A DNA stretch of 64,000 nucleotides from an uncultured Alphaproteobacteria bacterium (GCA_944392125.1 CALXVP010000005.1:1-64000), one strand, 5' to 3'. Numbered from the stretch's first letter, positions 52,312 to 63,114 are shown. Numbers and translations are program-made. The notes: generated by a model not told the origin, from the letters alone.

Positions 52312-52982
52312 TGGGTCAAAAAGTTAATCCAACAGGTTTACGTCTCGGCATTAACCGCACATGGGATTCTCGCTGGTTTGCGGATGCTAATTATGCAGAT
52401 TTATTGCATGAAGACATTAAGATTCGTTCATTTTTGACGAAGAAATTGGCAGCTGCGGGAATCAGTCACATCGTGATTGAACGTCCGGCCAAAAAAGCAA
52501 TCGTAACGATTTATTGCGCCCGTCCGGGTGTCATTATCGGCAAGAAAGGTCAAGATATTGATTCTTTGAAAAAAGAATTGTCGGCATTATCTAAAAACAA
52601 TGATGTCAGCGTCAATATCGTTGAGATTCGCAAGCCGGAAATTGATGCAAAACTCGTTGCGGACAGTATTGCACAACAATTGGAAAAACGTATTTCATTC
52701 CGTCGGGCAATGAAGCGTGCCGTTCAATCGGCATTGCGTCAAGGCGCACAAGGTATTCGTATCAACTGCGGAGGCCGTTTGGGCGGAGCGGAAATTGCAC
52801 GTGTTGAATGGTATCGTGAAGGACGTGTTCCTTTGCATACATTGCGTGCAGACGTTGATTACGGTGTGTCAACGGCTCATACGGCTTACGGCACATGCGG
52901 TGTTAAAGTCTGGATTTACAAAGGCGACATCATGGCTCATGATCCCATGGCACAAGATAAACGCCTTTCAGAACAACGTTAA
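52311..52982 (+). CDS. rpsC: 30S ribosomal protein S3
   Basis: 223 residues. [20 protein letters not shown], the KH domain with [13 protein letters not shown] and the C-terminal domain RIEWYREGR-like [20 protein letters not shown] are present. S3 helps form the mRNA entry helicase with S4 and S5. rplP follows 16 bases later. Confidence 0.97.
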   Translation: MGQKVNPTGLRLGINRTWDSRWFADANYADLLHEDIKIRSFLTKKLAAAGISHIVIERPAKKAIVTIYCARPGVIIGKKGQDIDSLKKELSALSKNNDVSVNIVEIRKPEIDAKLVADSIAQQLEKRISFRRAMKRAVQSALRQGAQGIRINCGGRLGGAEIARVEWYREGRVPLHTLRADVDYGVSTAHTAYGTCGVKVWIYKGDIMAHDPMAQDKRLSEQR

Positions 52983-52998
52983 GTAAAGGATTAAAGAA

Positions 52999-53421
52999 AT
53001 GTTAAGTCCAAAGAAAACAAAATTTCGTAAAGCATTTAAGGGTCGCATTCACGGCGACGCTAAATCAGCTACGACATTAGACTTCGGCAGCTTTGGTCTG
53101 AAAGCGCTGGAACCGGAACGGGTGACGGCGCGTCAGATTGAAGCGGCACGTCGGGCAATTTCACGTGCGATGAAGAGACAAGGCCGTCTCTGGATCAGAA
53201 TTTTCCCGGATGTTCCCGTTTCAAAAAAACCGCCTGAAGTTCGTCAAGGTAAAGGTAAGGGCGCACCGGAATTCTGGATTGCGCGTGTGAAACCGGGTCG
53301 GATCATGTTTGAAGCCGATGGTGTTTCAGAAGAAGTTGCACGCGAAGCGTTTCGTTTGGCATCCATGAAGTTGCCGATTAAGACACGTTTCGTTGTCAGA
53401 ACAGCCGATGAAGAGGTATAA
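52999..53421 (+). CDS. rplP: 50S ribosomal protein L16
   Basis: 140 residues. [60 protein letters not shown] are standard. It organises the A-site region of the 50S subunit. Its stop overlaps the rpmC ATG (TAATG). Confidence 0.97.
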   Translation: MLSPKKTKFRKAFKGRIHGDAKSATTLDFGSFGLKALEPERVTARQIEAARRAISRAMKRQGRLWIRIFPDVPVSKKPPEVRQGKGKGAPEFWIARVKPGRIMFEADGVSEEVAREAFRLASMKLPIKTRFVVRTADEEV

Positions 53422-53621
53422 TGATGGAAAAGTTCAAAACAATAGTGGCTAAAAGCGAACAAGAGTTATCCGAAATGGAAGCTCAGTTAAGAAAAGAAGC
53501 CTTGAACTTGCGATTCCAACAGGCAAGCGGTGCGTTGAAAAACACCGCTCGCCGTCGGCAAGTCCGTCGTGAAATCGCAAAGATTAAAACAGCCGTTGCT
53601 CAAAAAAAAGCAACGAAGTAG
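53421..53621 (+). CDS. rpmC: 50S ribosomal protein L29
   Basis: 66 residues. Two-helix protein with [40 protein letters not shown] and [10 protein letters not shown]. Two consecutive ATG codons (53421 and 53424) are possible starts; the first overlaps the rplP stop. It lies at the tunnel exit beside L23. Confidence 0.94.
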   Translation: MMEKFKTIVAKSEQELSEMEAQLRKEALNLRFQQASGALKNTARRRQVRREIAKIKTAVAQKKATK

Positions 53622-53639
53622 TGCATAAGGAGAAGAAAT

Positions 53640-53876
53640 ATGCCGAAGAGAATATTACAAGGTGTGGTCGTGAGCGACAAGATGGATAAATCCGTTGTCG
53701 TAAAAGTCGAACGGCGTGTTATGCACCCTGTTTATAAGAAATACATCAAGCGCAGTGCGAAATACACGGCGCATGATGAGAACAATTTGTGCAAAGTCGG
53801 TGACGTTGTGCAAATTATTGAGAGCCGTCCGCTATCCAAGACAAAGACATGGGTAGTTGTGTCGGAAAGTAAGTAA
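53640..53876 (+). CDS. rpsQ: 30S ribosomal protein S17
   Basis: 78 residues. OB-fold with [40 protein letters not shown] and the signature [18 protein letters not shown]. Primary 16S rRNA binder. AAGGAGAAG precedes the start. Confidence 0.97.
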   Translation: MPKRILQGVVVSDKMDKSVVVKVERRVMHPVYKKYIKRSAKYTAHDENNLCKVGDVVQIIESRPLSKTKTWVVVSESK

Positions 53877-53904
53877 AATTGGATTCTGAAGGAAGGAAAT
53901 ACCA

Positions 53905-54273
53905 ATGATTCAAGTAGAAACAAACCTTGATGTTGCAGATAACTCGGGTGCATTGAAAGTTCAATGTATTAAAGTTATCGGCGGCTCGAAACGTAAGGTT
54001 GCTTCCGTCGGAGACGTAATTATTGTTTCCGTGAAAAAAGCAAAACCACGTGGAAAAGTCAAAAAAGGTGATGTCCAACGCGCTTTAATCGTTCGGACGT
54101 CAAAAGAAATTCACAGACAAGACGGTACAGCCATTCGCTTTGATTCCAACGCAGTCGTTTTGGTCAATAAAGACGGAGAACCGATCGGAACCCGTATTTT
54201 CGGACCGGTGACTCGTGAATTACGCGCGAAGAACTATACGAAGATTATGTCATTAGCACCGGAGGTATTATAA
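53905..54273 (+). CDS. rplN: 50S ribosomal protein L14
   Basis: 122 residues, exact usual length. [60 protein letters not shown] and [10 protein letters not shown] are present. L14 is at the subunit interface and is the target of the silencing factor RsfS. One base separates its stop from rplX. Confidence 0.98.
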   Translation: MIQVETNLDVADNSGALKVQCIKVIGGSKRKVASVGDVIIVSVKKAKPRGKVKKGDVQRALIVRTSKEIHRQDGTAIRFDSNAVVLVNKDGEPIGTRIFGPVTRELRAKNYTKIMSLAPEVL

Positions 54274-54274
54274 G

Positions 54275-54589
54275 ATGGCTATGAAGATTAAAAAAGGCGA
54301 TCAAGTAATCGTTATTACCGGTCGTGATAAAGGAAAAACAGGCGAAGTCGTGAAAGCGATGCCGAAAGAGAACAAAGTTGTTGTTCAAGGGATCAATATG
54401 GTGAAACGCCATACGAAACCGTCACAAGAATCAGCCGGTGGCATTATTTCGAAAGAAAGCCCGATTCATGTGTCAAACGTTGCGTTAATTGATCCGAAAT
54501 CAGGCAAAGCGACTCGTGTCGGATTTAAAGTTGAAAACGGTCAAAAAGTCCGCGTTGCGAAACGTTCGGGCGAAGTGATCAGCAAATAA
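54275..54589 (+). CDS. rplX: 50S ribosomal protein L24
   Basis: 104 residues. KOW motif at the start ([20 protein letters not shown]), then [40 protein letters not shown]. Assembly initiator on 23S rRNA. Start MAM at 54275; an alternative ATG two codons later is equally in frame. Confidence 0.96.
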   Translation: MAMKIKKGDQVIVITGRDKGKTGEVVKAMPKENKVVVQGINMVKRHTKPSQESAGGIISKESPIHVSNVALIDPKSGKATRVGFKVENGQKVRVAKRSGEVISK

Positions 54590-54600
54590 GGGATTACATC

Positions 54601-55143
54601 ATGGTAGCAAGATTAAAAAAGAAATATGATGAAGAAATCGCTCCCGCCTTGTTAGCTCAATTCGGCTACAAGAATAAGATGGAAACACCGAAATTGGACA
54701 AGATTGTGTTGAATATGGGTGTTGGTGAAGCAACGGAAGACCGCAAAGCCCTTGAAGGTGCGTTAAAGGATATGGAAGCCATTGCCGGACAAAAACCGGT
54801 GTTGACGCATTCCAAAAAATCCATTGCCACATTCAAATTGCGTGAAGGCATGCCGATTGGCTGCAAGGTAACACTTCGCCGCGATAAAATGTATGAATTT
54901 TTGGATCGGTTAATTACAACCGCCTTACCGCGTGTTCGCGACTTCCGCGGTGTGTCGGGCAAGAGCTTTGACGGACACGGAAACTATGCGCTCGGATTAA
55001 AAGAACAAATCGTCTTTTTGGAAATCAATTATGACGCCGTTGATAAAATCCGTGGTATGGATATCGTTATTGCAACTACGGCAAAAACAGATGCCGAAGC
55101 CAAAGCACTTTTGGCCGGTTTCGGAATGCCGTTTATGAAATAA
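54601..55143 (+). CDS. rplE: 50S ribosomal protein L5
   Basis: 180 residues. [60 protein letters not shown] and the C-terminal [20 protein letters not shown] are standard. L5 binds 5S rRNA and contacts P-site tRNA. rpsN follows 11 bases later. Confidence 0.97.
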   Translation: MVARLKKKYDEEIAPALLAQFGYKNKMETPKLDKIVLNMGVGEATEDRKALEGALKDMEAIAGQKPVLTHSKKSIATFKLREGMPIGCKVTLRRDKMYEFLDRLITTALPRVRDFRGVSGKSFDGHGNYALGLKEQIVFLEINYDAVDKIRGMDIVIATTAKTDAEAKALLAGFGMPFMK

Positions 55144-55154
55144 GGGAAGCGAAC

Positions 55155-55460
55155 ATGTCAAAGAAATGTTTAATTAACAGAAACTTAAAACGCGAGAAGT
55201 TGGTAAAGAAATATGCCAACAAGCGTGCAGCTTTAAAAGCCATTATTACGGACGCAAATTCAACGCCCGAACAAGTTTTTGAAGCAACGTTGAAATTGGC
55301 AAAATTGCCGCGTAACTCGGCTCAGGTTCGTGTCCATCATCGGTGCGAGTTAACAGGTCGTTCACACGGTAACTATCGTAAATTAAGAATGAGTCGTATC
55401 CAATTACGGAAACTGGCAAATGAAGGACAGATTCCGGGTATGACAAAATCCAGTTGGTAA
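55155..55460 (+). CDS. rpsN: 30S ribosomal protein S14
   Basis: 101 residues, the long zinc-free (C-minus) form: the C-terminal [20 protein letters not shown] lacks the CxxC pairs of the short zinc form. [20 protein letters not shown] opens it. Part of the 30S head. AAGGGAAGCG precedes the start. Confidence 0.96.
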   Translation: MSKKCLINRNLKREKLVKKYANKRAALKAIITDANSTPEQVFEATLKLAKLPRNSAQVRVHHRCELTGRSHGNYRKLRMSRIQLRKLANEGQIPGMTKSSW

Positions 55461-55473
55461 GGAGGAAGACAGA

Positions 55474-55872
55474 ATGTCTATGACAGATCCTTTGAGCGAT
55501 ATGCTCACACGTATCAGAAACGGTGGCATGGCTCATAAAAGTTTTGTGACTGCTCCGGCTTCAAACTTGCGTGCAAACGTATTGGAAGTTTTGAAACGGG
55601 AAGGTTATATTCGCAATTTTGAAAAGGTAGAAGTCCGTCCGGGCGTTCACGAATTCAAAATTGAATTGAAATACCACGAAGACAAACCGGTTATTAAGGA
55701 AATCCAACGTGTTTCAACACCGGGTCGTCGTGTTTATTCCAAGATTAAAGATTTACCGCGCGTATATAACGGGTTAGGTATTTATGTATTGTCAACGCCG
55801 TCGGGTGTTATGTCCGACCATGAAGCTCGTCAAGCCAATTTAGGCGGCGAAGTTTTGTGCAAAGTATTTTAG
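55474..55872 (+). CDS. rpsH: 30S ribosomal protein S8
   Basis: 132 residues. [60 protein letters not shown] and the end [20 protein letters not shown] are typical. S8 binds helix 21 of 16S rRNA and represses the spc operon in E. coli. GGAGGA before the start. Confidence 0.97.
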   Translation: MSMTDPLSDMLTRIRNGGMAHKSFVTAPASNLRANVLEVLKREGYIRNFEKVEVRPGVHEFKIELKYHEDKPVIKEIQRVSTPGRRVYSKIKDLPRVYNGLGIYVLSTPSGVMSDHEARQANLGGEVLCKVF

Positions 55873-55884
55873 GAGGATATTGCA

Positions 55885-56418
55885 ATGTCACGTATTGGAA
55901 AACATCCTGTTAAATTACCGGCCGGCGTAACGGCAACGATTACAGATGCCGAAATCATTGTTAAAGGTAAATTAGGTGAATTAAAAACACACATTCCGCA
56001 CGGTGTTACCGTTAAAGAAGAAAACGGAGAACTTGTTGTTCGTCCGATTTCCGATGACAAAGAACATCGTATGTTGTGGGGAACGGTTCGCGCCAATGTG
56101 CATAACTTGGTTACGGGCGTTTCCGAAGGTTTTAAGAAGAAATTGGAATTGGTTGGTGTTGGTTATAAAGCCCAGGCACAAGGTCAAAATTTGAAATTGT
56201 CGTTGGGATACAGCCACGATATCGATTACAAATTGCCACAAGGCGTTCAGTGTGCAACACCGCAACCGACAACGATCGAGTTGTCATGTGCCGACAAGCA
56301 ATTGTTGGGTCAAGTTGCTTCTGAAATTCGTTCTTATCGTTCACCTGAACCGTATAAAGGCAAAGGGGTTAAGTATGAAAACGAAACCATTTTGCGTAAA
56401 GTCGGTAAGAAGAAATAA
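55885..56418 (+). CDS. rplF: 50S ribosomal protein L6
   Basis: 177 residues, two L6 alpha/beta repeats: [20 protein letters not shown], then [20 protein letters not shown]. The C-terminal signature [20 protein letters not shown] is intact. It lies near the GTPase centre. An AGGAGG box precedes the ATG. Confidence 0.97.
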   Translation: MSRIGKHPVKLPAGVTATITDAEIIVKGKLGELKTHIPHGVTVKEENGELVVRPISDDKEHRMLWGTVRANVHNLVTGVSEGFKKKLELVGVGYKAQAQGQNLKLSLGYSHDIDYKLPQGVQCATPQPTTIELSCADKQLLGQVASEIRSYRSPEPYKGKGVKYENETILRKVGKKK

Positions 56419-56429
56419 GGGGTATTAAG

Positions 56430-56780
56430 ATGAAAGAAATTACAAAACTTGCCCGTCGTAAAGCGCGCGTTCGCTACGCTTTAAAGACAAAATCAGGCAA
56501 TCGCCCTCGTTTATCCGTTTATCGTTCGGATAAAAACATTTACGCGCAGGTAATTGATGACAAGAAAGGCATTACACTTGTTTCTGCTTCTTCAAAAGAT
56601 GCGGAAATCACGGCCAAGGGGTCAACGGTTGCCGGAGCAACGGCAGTCGGCAAATTGGTTGCCGAAAGAGCATTAAAAGCCGGAGTAAAAGAAGTTGTAT
56701 TTGATCGTAGCGGTTATTTATACCACGGACGAATCAAAGCGATCGCAGACGCAGCGCGTGAAGCTGGTTTATCATTCTAG
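56430..56780 (+). CDS. rplR: 50S ribosomal protein L18
   Basis: 116 residues. [60 protein letters not shown] and AREAGLSF end. Binds 5S rRNA together with L5. rpsE follows 9 bases later. Confidence 0.97.
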   Translation: MKEITKLARRKARVRYALKTKSGNRPRLSVYRSDKNIYAQVIDDKKGITLVSASSKDAEITAKGSTVAGATAVGKLVAERALKAGVKEVVFDRSGYLYHGRIKAIADAAREAGLSF

Positions 56781-56789
56781 GAGAGCAAA

Positions 56790-57386
56790 ATGGCAGAAAA
56801 TGAAATTCAAGAAAAGAAACAACGCCGTCCCCGCAAGGACCGCGATGATGCCAAAGTAGAAAAAGTAAGTGATGAATTCACCGATCGTGTTGTGCATGTC
56901 AATCGTGTTTCAAAAACGGTTAAAGGTGGTAAAAGATTTGCTTTTGCTGCATTGGTAGTTGTTGGTGATCAAAAGGGTCGTGTCGGATTTGCGCACGCAA
57001 AGGCCAAAGAAGTTCCCGATGCGATTAAGAAAGCAACGGAACAAGCACGTCGCAAGATTATGCGCGTTCCTTTACGCGAAGGCAGAACGTTGCACCACGA
57101 TGTTTTGGGCCATTTCGGCGCCGGTCATGTTACATTAAGAACGGCTCCGGCCGGTACCGGTATCATTGCCGGTGGTCCGATGCGTGCCATCTTTGAAGTG
57201 ATGGGTATTCAAGACGTTGTTGCAAAATGCACAGGGTCTTCAAATCCGCACAACATGGTTCGGGCAACATTTGATGCGTTGACATCTTTATATTCTCCGC
57301 GCTTAATTGCTGCAAAACGCGGTAAGAAAGTAGGAGATATTGTGTCGCGTCGTGATGGTGCAGTCGCTAACAAAGATGCAGAATAA
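56790..57386 (+). CDS. rpsE: 30S ribosomal protein S5
   Basis: 198 residues. A charged ~25-residue N-terminal extension ([20 protein letters not shown]) precedes the standard S5: [60 protein letters not shown]. It contributes to decoding accuracy. rpmD (L30) normally follows; here rplO starts 11 bases after the stop. Confidence 0.97.
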   Translation: MAENEIQEKKQRRPRKDRDDAKVEKVSDEFTDRVVHVNRVSKTVKGGKRFAFAALVVVGDQKGRVGFAHAKAKEVPDAIKKATEQARRKIMRVPLREGRTLHHDVLGHFGAGHVTLRTAPAGTGIIAGGPMRAIFEVMGIQDVVAKCTGSSNPHNMVRATFDALTSLYSPRLIAAKRGKKVGDIVSRRDGAVANKDAE

Positions 57387-57397
57387 GGAAGAAGACA

Positions 57398-57937
57398 ATG
57401 AAATTAAATCAAATTCGCGATAATAAAGGCGCTCGCAAACAATCAATGCGTGTTGCCCGTGGCGTAAGCTCGGGTAAAGGTCGCACGGGCGGTCGTGGTT
57501 TCAAAGGACAAAAGGCCCGCACAGGCGTTCGTTTGAACGGCTTTGAGGGTGGACAAATGCCGGTTTATCGTCGTTTACCGAAACGCGGTTTTAACAACAT
57601 CTTCCGGTTATCTTTTGCCGAAATCAATTTGGATACAATTCAAAAAGCAATTGATGCAAAAGTATTGGATGCTTCAAAAGAAATCAACGGTGTTTCCTTA
57701 ATGGAAGCCGGCTTGATCAAAAATGTCAAAGACGGTGTTCGATTGCTCGGCAACGGCACATTGACAAGTAAGGCAACCATTCGTGTTGCCGGAGCAACCA
57801 AATCAGCACAAGCAGCCGTTGAGAAAGTCGGCGGAGAATTGATTTTGGAACCGAAAAAAGAAACTGTTTTAGTCAAAGGTCAAAAAACATCTAAAAAAGA
57901 ACCGGCGAAAAAAGCAGTATCTAAAAAAGCAAAATAA
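57398..57937 (+). CDS. rplO: 50S ribosomal protein L15
   Basis: 179 residues. [40 protein letters not shown] glycine-rich arm ([20 protein letters not shown]), [18 protein letters not shown]. An extra Lys/Ala tail of ~25 residues ends it. It lies directly after rpsE (no rpmD) and 31 bases before secY. Confidence 0.96.
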   Translation: MKLNQIRDNKGARKQSMRVARGVSSGKGRTGGRGFKGQKARTGVRLNGFEGGQMPVYRRLPKRGFNNIFRLSFAEINLDTIQKAIDAKVLDASKEINGVSLMEAGLIKNVKDGVRLLGNGTLTSKATIRVAGATKSAQAAVEKVGGELILEPKKETVLVKGQKTSKKEPAKKAVSKKAK

Positions 57938-57968
57938 AGTGATATAAAGCAGACAGGAGAAAACAGCA

Positions 57969-59300
57969 ATGGCATCGTTATCGGATAAATTAACATCAAG
58001 TATGGATTTTTCGGCTTTTTCAAAAGCGAAAGATTTGCAAAAGCGGTTGCTGTTCACCCTGTTTGCTTTAATCGTTTTTCGTTTGGGAACCTATATTCCC
58101 TTTCCCGGAATCAATCCGGGGTTTTTAACGGAGTTCTTCTCTGAAAATTCGGGCGGATTGCTCGGTATGTTTAACGCCTTTACGGGGGGCGCATTATCCC
58201 GTATGTCGATTTTAGCATTAAATATTATGCCGTATATCTCGGCCTCCATTATCGTTCAGTTGGGGGCAAGCATTATCCCGTCGCTTATGATGTTGAAGAA
58301 AGAGGGCGAGTCGGGATTGAGAAAAATCAATCAATATACGCGTTATTTAACCGTTTTAATTACGGTTGTTCAGGCCTTTTTTATGGCCAAAGCATTGGAG
58401 AGCGCAGGCGCAGTCATTATGCCATCCAGTGCCATGTTTGAATTATCAACGGTTGTTTCGTTGCTGGGCGGAACCATGTTTGTTGTGTGGCTCGGTGAAC
58501 AAATCACGGCCCGCGGAGTGGGCAATGGTGCATCGTTAATAATTATGACCGGTATTGTTGCCGGTATTCCGGATGCCTTGGTGCGCTTGTTGGAAGAAAA
58601 TAAAACCGGCGCGATGTCAACAGGCGTTTTATTGGCGTTACTTTTGATGACATTCGCTATTATTTATATTGTTGTGTTTGTTGAAATGGCTCAACGGCGG
58701 ATTCCCGTTCAATATCCGAAACGCCAGGTCGGAAATCGCTTAATGCAAGGAGCCAATTCTCACTTGCCGTTGAAAATTAATCCGACAGGCGTTATGCCTC
58801 CGATTTTTGCCAGTGCGATTTTGGCAATTCCGGTTGCCATCGTGCAATTCTCATCTAAAACGAATCGATCGGATTGGGTATCGCAGTTGGCCGTATTATT
58901 AACACCGGGACAATGGCTTTATATTGTGTTATTTGCATTTTTAATTATGTTCTTTACGTTCTTCTATACGGGTATTCAATCCAACCCGACGGAAACGGCA
59001 GACAATTTGAAAAAACAAGGTGGATTTATTGCCGGTATTCGGCCGGGTAAAAATACGGCGGAGTATTTGGATTATGTGATTACGCGCTTAACGGTGCTAG
59101 GTGCCGTTTACTTGACAGCCTTGTGTATTTTGCCGGAATTTTTGATTGCAACATGGGGTGTCCCGTTCTTTTTGGGTGGTACAACGTTGCTCATCGTTGT
59201 GTCCGTCATTATGGATACGGTTTCGCAAATTCAATCGCACTTAATTGCGCATCAATACGAAGGGTTAATTAAGAAAGCCAAACTTAAAGGACATTTTTAA
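57969..59300 (+). CDS. secY: Protein translocase subunit SecY
   Basis: 443 residues, ten transmembrane helices. The plug/early segment IPFPGINPGFL, GGALSRMSILALNIMPYISA, the cytosolic loop MAQRRIPVQYPKRQVGNRLM, and GVMPPIFASAILAIPV are conserved. It forms the SecYEG channel for signal-peptide proteins such as BamB, SurA and the Cys-rich proteins here. AGGAGA box before the ATG. Confidence 0.97.
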   Translation: MASLSDKLTSSMDFSAFSKAKDLQKRLLFTLFALIVFRLGTYIPFPGINPGFLTEFFSENSGGLLGMFNAFTGGALSRMSILALNIMPYISASIIVQLGASIIPSLMMLKKEGESGLRKINQYTRYLTVLITVVQAFFMAKALESAGAVIMPSSAMFELSTVVSLLGGTMFVVWLGEQITARGVGNGASLIIMTGIVAGIPDALVRLLEENKTGAMSTGVLLALLLMTFAIIYIVVFVEMAQRRIPVQYPKRQVGNRLMQGANSHLPLKINPTGVMPPIFASAILAIPVAIVQFSSKTNRSDWVSQLAVLLTPGQWLYIVLFAFLIMFFTFFYTGIQSNPTETADNLKKQGGFIAGIRPGKNTAEYLDYVITRLTVLGAVYLTALCILPEFLIATWGVPFFLGGTTLLIVVSVIMDTVSQIQSHLIAHQYEGLIKKAKLKGHF

Positions 59301-59333
59301 TTGATACAAGTGAAAAAGTTAGGAGAGTAAGCA

Positions 59334-60014
59334 ATGCCAGAAATGTTGAGACGAAATATAGTCATGATGGGTGCCCCGGGAAGCGGAAAGGGAACGCAAA
59401 GTGCGATTCTTTCAGAGAAGTTGGGGATTAACGCATTTTCCATGGGCGATATTTTACGCGGTGTTGCAAAAGGAGATTCGGAAGAAGCAAAATTAGTGAA
59501 ATCGCTGATTGAGAAGGGGAACATGGTTCCTGATCATTTAGCCATTCGCTTAATGGAAAACGAATTGTTTAAGCCGGAAAATGAAAAGGGATATATATTA
59601 GACGGCTTTCCGCGCGAGCTTTCGCAGGCAGAGGCATTAGATGATGCACTGAACAGCGAGAAATACGCGCAATATCACATGAACATTGATTTAGTCTTGC
59701 TCTTGCAGGTACCGGATGATTACGTGATTGATCGGATTATCGGACGGTATCAATGTGCGCATTGCAAGACGCTTTATCATGAAAAGTTTAAGCAACCACA
59801 TGTATACGGTGTGTGTGATGTATGTGGTGGCAAAGAATTCACGCGACGGGCTGACGATACCTATGAAACGGTTGTATCTAGACTCCGGACGTTTCGTCGT
59901 GTGACGGCTCCGGTTATACCTTACTACGAAATGAAGGGGCTCTTGGTGTGCGTTGATGGGACGGGACCCATTGACGTTGTGAGTGAAAAAATAAGAAAAA
60001 TAGTTGGCTATTAA
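59334..60014 (+). CDS. adk: Adenylate kinase (zinc-lid type)
   Basis: 226 residues. P-loop GAPGSGKGTQ (residues ~12-21), AMP-binding GYILDGFPRELSQAEALD, and a long LID domain with four Cys in CAHC and CDVC, predicted to bind zinc structurally as in Gram-positive Adk. It interconverts AMP+ATP and 2 ADP. The secY-adk pair is a conserved part of the spc operon. A new promoter starts nine bases after the stop. Confidence 0.95.
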   Translation: MPEMLRRNIVMMGAPGSGKGTQSAILSEKLGINAFSMGDILRGVAKGDSEEAKLVKSLIEKGNMVPDHLAIRLMENELFKPENEKGYILDGFPRELSQAEALDDALNSEKYAQYHMNIDLVLLLQVPDDYVIDRIIGRYQCAHCKTLYHEKFKQPHVYGVCDVCGGKEFTRRADDTYETVVSRLRTFRRVTAPVIPYYEMKGLLVCVDGTGPIDVVSEKIRKIVGY

Positions 60015-60022
60015 AATAGGAC

Positions 60023-60051
60023 TTGACACGAAACGAAAAATAGATTATAAT
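60023..60051 (+). promoter_or_regulatory. Consensus promoter of the alpha operon (rpsM-rpsK-rpoA-rplQ)
   Basis: Perfect TTGACA (60023-60028), 17-bp spacer, perfect TATAAT (60046-60051), the strongest promoter in the ribosomal block. Confidence 0.88.
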
Positions 60052-60130
60052 TCCCACTCGTTTAAGTGTCTTGTTTGCAAAAGCAGGACGAATAGTCGTT
60101 ATTTTTTATTATGTTAATGGAGAAAGTACC

Positions 60131-60508
60131 TTGGCACGTATTGCAGGTGTAAACATTCCGACATCAAAAATCGTCGTTATCGGATTAACGTACATTTATG
60201 GAATCGGTCGGAAAAAAGCTGAAGAAATTTGCAGCAAATTGAATATTGATTCGCACAAGCGTGTGAATGATTTAACAGACGAAGAAACCTTAAAAATCCG
60301 CGAATTGATTGATAGTTCGTATCGGGTGGAAGGTGATTTACGTCGTGAAGTATCCCTGAACATCAAGAGATTGATGGATCTTGGTTGCTATCGTGGGCTG
60401 CGTCATCGGAAAGGATTGCCGGTGCGCGGACAACGGACACACACAAATGCCCGGACACGTAAAGGTAAAGCAATTGCTATTGCCGGTAAGAAGAAAGTGA
60501 CGAAGTAA
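60131..60508 (+). CDS. rpsM: 30S ribosomal protein S13, TTG start
   Basis: 125 residues beginning (M)[20 protein letters not shown], the universal S13 N-terminus. The initiation codon is TTG at 60131 with GGAGAAAG seven bases before it. The in-frame extension to 60071 covers promoter leader and is not conserved. [35 protein letters not shown] core and the basic tail [16 protein letters not shown] are normal. It bridges the head of the 30S to the 50S subunit. Confidence 0.95.
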   Translation: MARIAGVNIPTSKIVVIGLTYIYGIGRKKAEEICSKLNIDSHKRVNDLTDEETLKIRELIDSSYRVEGDLRREVSLNIKRLMDLGCYRGLRHRKGLPVRGQRTHTNARTRKGKAIAIAGKKKVTK

Positions 60509-60522
60509 GGAAGGGATAAAAA

Positions 60523-60918
60523 ATGGCAGAAAAGAAAGTTGCTACGCGGACAAAGAATCGCGATAAGAAAAACATTTCCGTGGGTGTGGCTCACGTCAAT
60601 TCATCGTTTAACAATACAATGGTAACGATTACGGACGTTCAAGGAAACACGATTTCATGGTCATCAGCCGGATTGAAAGGTTTTAAGGGCTCACGTAAAT
60701 CAACACCGTATGCAGCGCAAGTTGCCGCCGATGATGCAGCTCGCAAAGCACAAGAACACGGATTAAAATCAATTGATGTTTTGGTGGAAGGTCCGGGCTC
60801 AGGGCGTGAATCCGCTTTGCGTGCATTCCAAGCCGCCGGTTTGATTGTTACGTCAATTAAGGATATTACGGCTATTCCGCACAACGGATGCCGTGCGCGT
60901 AAACGCCGTCGCGTATAA
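60523..60918 (+). CDS. rpsK: 30S ribosomal protein S11
   Basis: 131 residues. [60 protein letters not shown] and the end [17 protein letters not shown] are standard. S11 forms the platform near the mRNA exit. Between its stop and rpoA lies a hairpin but no T tract. Confidence 0.98.
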   Translation: MAEKKVATRTKNRDKKNISVGVAHVNSSFNNTMVTITDVQGNTISWSSAGLKGFKGSRKSTPYAAQVAADDAARKAQEHGLKSIDVLVEGPGSGRESALRAFQAAGLIVTSIKDITAIPHNGCRARKRRRV

Positions 60919-60929
60919 TGCGTTTGATG

Positions 60930-60960
60930 TGGGGCAATGAATTGCCCCGATGTAAAACTC
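60930..60960 (+). other. Hairpin between rpsK and rpoA
   Basis: GGGGCAA/TTGCCCC with a four-base loop, no T tract following. More like an mRNA processing or stability element than a terminator. Confidence 0.45.
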
Positions 60961-60981
60961 TATAAATAAGGGAGCCTTATT

Positions 60982-61995
60982 ATGATACAAAAGAATTGGC
61001 AAGACTTGATTAAACCGTCAACATTGTCCGTTAATCAGTCAGTACCCGGATTTAAAGCGACAATGGTTATTGAGCCGTTGGAACGCGGATTTGGGATTAC
61101 GCTCGGAAATGCTTTGCGCCGGGTGTTATTGTCGTCATTACAGGGCGGAGCCGTCACGGCAATTAAAATTGATGGTGTGTTGCATGAATTCTCATCCATT
61201 CCGGGTGTTCGGGAAGATGTAACGGAAATCATTTTAAACATCAAAGATTTGGCATTAAAAGTGGATTCGGATTTGCCACAACGCATCTATTTGAATGCGA
61301 CGGGTCCGGCCGTTGTGACAGCCGGTCAAATCACAACGAATCAAAGCGTTGAAGTGATGAATCCGGATTTAGTTATTTGCACGTTGGATGCGGGCGCTTC
61401 CATCAATATGGAAATGATTGTTTCAACGGGTAAAGGCTATGTAACGGCAGCGGCAAATCGTCCGGAAGATTGCCCGATTGGGTTAATTCCGATTGATTCC
61501 ATTTACTCACCCGTTAAATCGGTTGTGTATAAAACGGTAAATGCTCGTGTCGGTCAACAAACAGACTATGATAAGTTGTATTTAACGGTTGAAACAAACG
61601 GAACGGTATCGCCGGAAGATGCGGTGGCATTGGCTGCTCGCATTTTACAAGAACAACTCAAATCGTTTATTAACTTTGAAGAACCGGAAGAAGCAACGCT
61701 TGAAGATAAGATTGCCGAATTGCCGTTCAACAAGAACTTGTTATTGAAGGTAGATGAACTTGAATTATCCGTTCGTTCGGCAAATTGCTTGAAGAATGAT
61801 AACATCATTTACATCGGTGATTTGGTTCAAAAAACGGAATCCGAAATGTTGCGGACACCGAATTTCGGTCGGAAGTCTTTGAACGAAATCAAAGAATTGT
61901 TGGGCAATATGGACTTGCATCTCGGTATGCAGGTTGAAGGTTGGCCTCCGGAAGATTTGGAAGCATTATCCGCTACGGTTGATGCCGAAAATTAA
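60982..61995 (+). CDS. rpoA: RNA polymerase alpha subunit
   Basis: 337 residues. Alpha-NTD with [20 protein letters not shown] and [20 protein letters not shown]; alpha-CTD from ~residue 255 ([40 protein letters not shown]), which contacts UP elements and activators. Lies in the usual place between rpsK and rplQ. Confidence 0.98.
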   Translation: MIQKNWQDLIKPSTLSVNQSVPGFKATMVIEPLERGFGITLGNALRRVLLSSLQGGAVTAIKIDGVLHEFSSIPGVREDVTEIILNIKDLALKVDSDLPQRIYLNATGPAVVTAGQITTNQSVEVMNPDLVICTLDAGASINMEMIVSTGKGYVTAAANRPEDCPIGLIPIDSIYSPVKSVVYKTVNARVGQQTDYDKLYLTVETNGTVSPEDAVALAARILQEQLKSFINFEEPEEATLEDKIAELPFNKNLLLKVDELELSVRSANCLKNDNIIYIGDLVQKTESEMLRTPNFGRKSLNEIKELLGNMDLHLGMQVEGWPPEDLEALSATVDAEN

Positions 61996-62003
61996 AAAGA
62001 AAA

Positions 62004-62026
62004 TCGCCGAAATGGTTTCGGCGTCC
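62004..62026 (+). other. Hairpin between rpoA and rplQ
   Basis: CGCCGAAA pairs with TTTCGGCG around TGG, no T tract. Possibly an attenuating or processing hairpin inside the operon. Confidence 0.45.
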
Positions 62027-62120
62027 GATCTTTACATTGCTTGCCAAGGAGTGTGGAGGAATCGGTTAGTATTATCAGCTTTGCGCGTCAAGGCTTTATG
62101 ATGAAGAAAGGAAAGAAAAA

Positions 62121-62597
62121 ATGCGTCACGGATTTAAGAAAAGAACGCTGAATAAGAAAATTGCACATCGTCGTTCAATGTTTGCGAATATGGCTGTATC
62201 GTTGATTAAACATGAACAAATCAAAACAACGTTGCCGAAAGCAAAAGAATTGCGTCCGATTATTGAAAAATTGATTACAAAAGGAAAGACAAACACATTG
62301 CACGTTCGTCGTCAATTGATTTCCTTTTTGCGTGATGAAGCAATGACGGAGAAATTGCTCTCTGTTGTTTCGCCGCGTTATCAATCTCGTCCGGGCGGAT
62401 ATGTGCGTGTTTTAAAAGCCGGTTTCCGCTATGGCGACTGCGCTCCGATGGCAATTATTGAACTTGTTGATCGGGATGTGACAGCCAAAGGCAAAGATTC
62501 CGGACAGGTTGTAGAAGTGGAAGCAGAAGCACCGGTTGCCGAAAAAGCAAAGAAGAGTGCGAAGAAAGAAGAAGCAACGGAAGAGAAAAAAGCTTAA
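62121..62597 (+). CDS. rplQ: 50S ribosomal protein L17
   Basis: 158 residues. [40 protein letters not shown] and [20 protein letters not shown] are typical; the last ~35 residues are an Ala/Glu/Lys tail. It ends the superoperon; a terminator begins 25 bases later. Confidence 0.97.
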   Translation: MRHGFKKRTLNKKIAHRRSMFANMAVSLIKHEQIKTTLPKAKELRPIIEKLITKGKTNTLHVRRQLISFLRDEAMTEKLLSVVSPRYQSRPGGYVRVLKAGFRYGDCAPMAIIELVDRDVTAKGKDSGQVVEVEAEAPVAEKAKKSAKKEEATEEKKA

Positions 62598-62621
62598 CTG
62601 ATAAACTTCTTTTTCCATTAA

Positions 62622-62652
62622 AGAAAAGCGATGCGAAAGCGTCGCTTTTTTT
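62622..62652 (+). terminator. Intrinsic terminator of the ribosomal superoperon
   Basis: AAAGCGATGC pairs with GCGTCGCTTT (one G-U) around GAAA, then a T run. Confidence 0.88.
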
Positions 62653-62683
62653 GTATGCCAAAATATGGCTGAGGGAGTTTTTT

Positions 62684-62818
62684 ATGGTGGTCGGCAAAAG
62701 AATTGAGGATATATTGATGACGTCGTATATTAAATGCGCGAGACGGCATTCCGAGATTTTTGGGTGTGATAAGGAGGCGGAAAAATATTTGTATATCCGA
62801 CCAAATAACAGTAGATAA
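62684..62818 (+). CDS. Possible small hypothetical protein
   Basis: A 44-residue frame (MVVGKRIEDILMTSYIKCAR then RHSEIFGCDKEAEKYLYIRP) with GAGGGAG six bases before the ATG. No signal peptide or membrane segment. No family recognised. A weak terminator-like hairpin lies 31 bases after the stop. The good ribosome-binding site is the main support. Confidence 0.35.
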   Translation: MVVGKRIEDILMTSYIKCARRHSEIFGCDKEAEKYLYIRPNNSR

Positions 62819-62849
62819 GATTTGATTTATTCATTATCCGAATATAAAA

Positions 62850-62880
62850 AAGCGGACTCTACAAAAAGGTCCGTTTAGAT
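62850..62880 (+). terminator. Possible weak terminator
   Basis: AAGCGGAC pairs with GTCCGTTT (8 bp, one G-U) around an 11-base loop. Only three T follow. The region from 62880 to 63051 shows no gene. Confidence 0.35.
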
Positions 62881-63051
62881 GATATAGCATAAAAGGGATT
62901 ATAAAGGTATTTTTAAAATAATCAAGCAAAAATTTAAATGTGAACATCTACTTATAAAATAATGATTTTTTAAGATTGATTTTTGTGGGACGATTTTGCG
63001 CTGTTCTCCCTCTACATAAACGGACGTTTATGAAGAATGGGGAGAAGAAAA

Positions 63052-63114
63052 ATGAATATAAAACAAATAGTTAACTTGGCTTCTTTTTATGCAAAAAAAA
63101 AACAGGGAATTTGA
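63052..63114 (+). other. Short upstream frame with strong ribosome-binding site, leading into an A10 tract
   Basis: ATG 63052 follows GGGGAGAAGAAAA and reads MNIKQIVNLASFYAKKKQGI then stop. The A10 run at 63093-63102 is in its last third. With A9 the frame continues into the prepilin gene. This may be the true start of that gene, under slippage control or with a sequence error. Confidence 0.5.
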
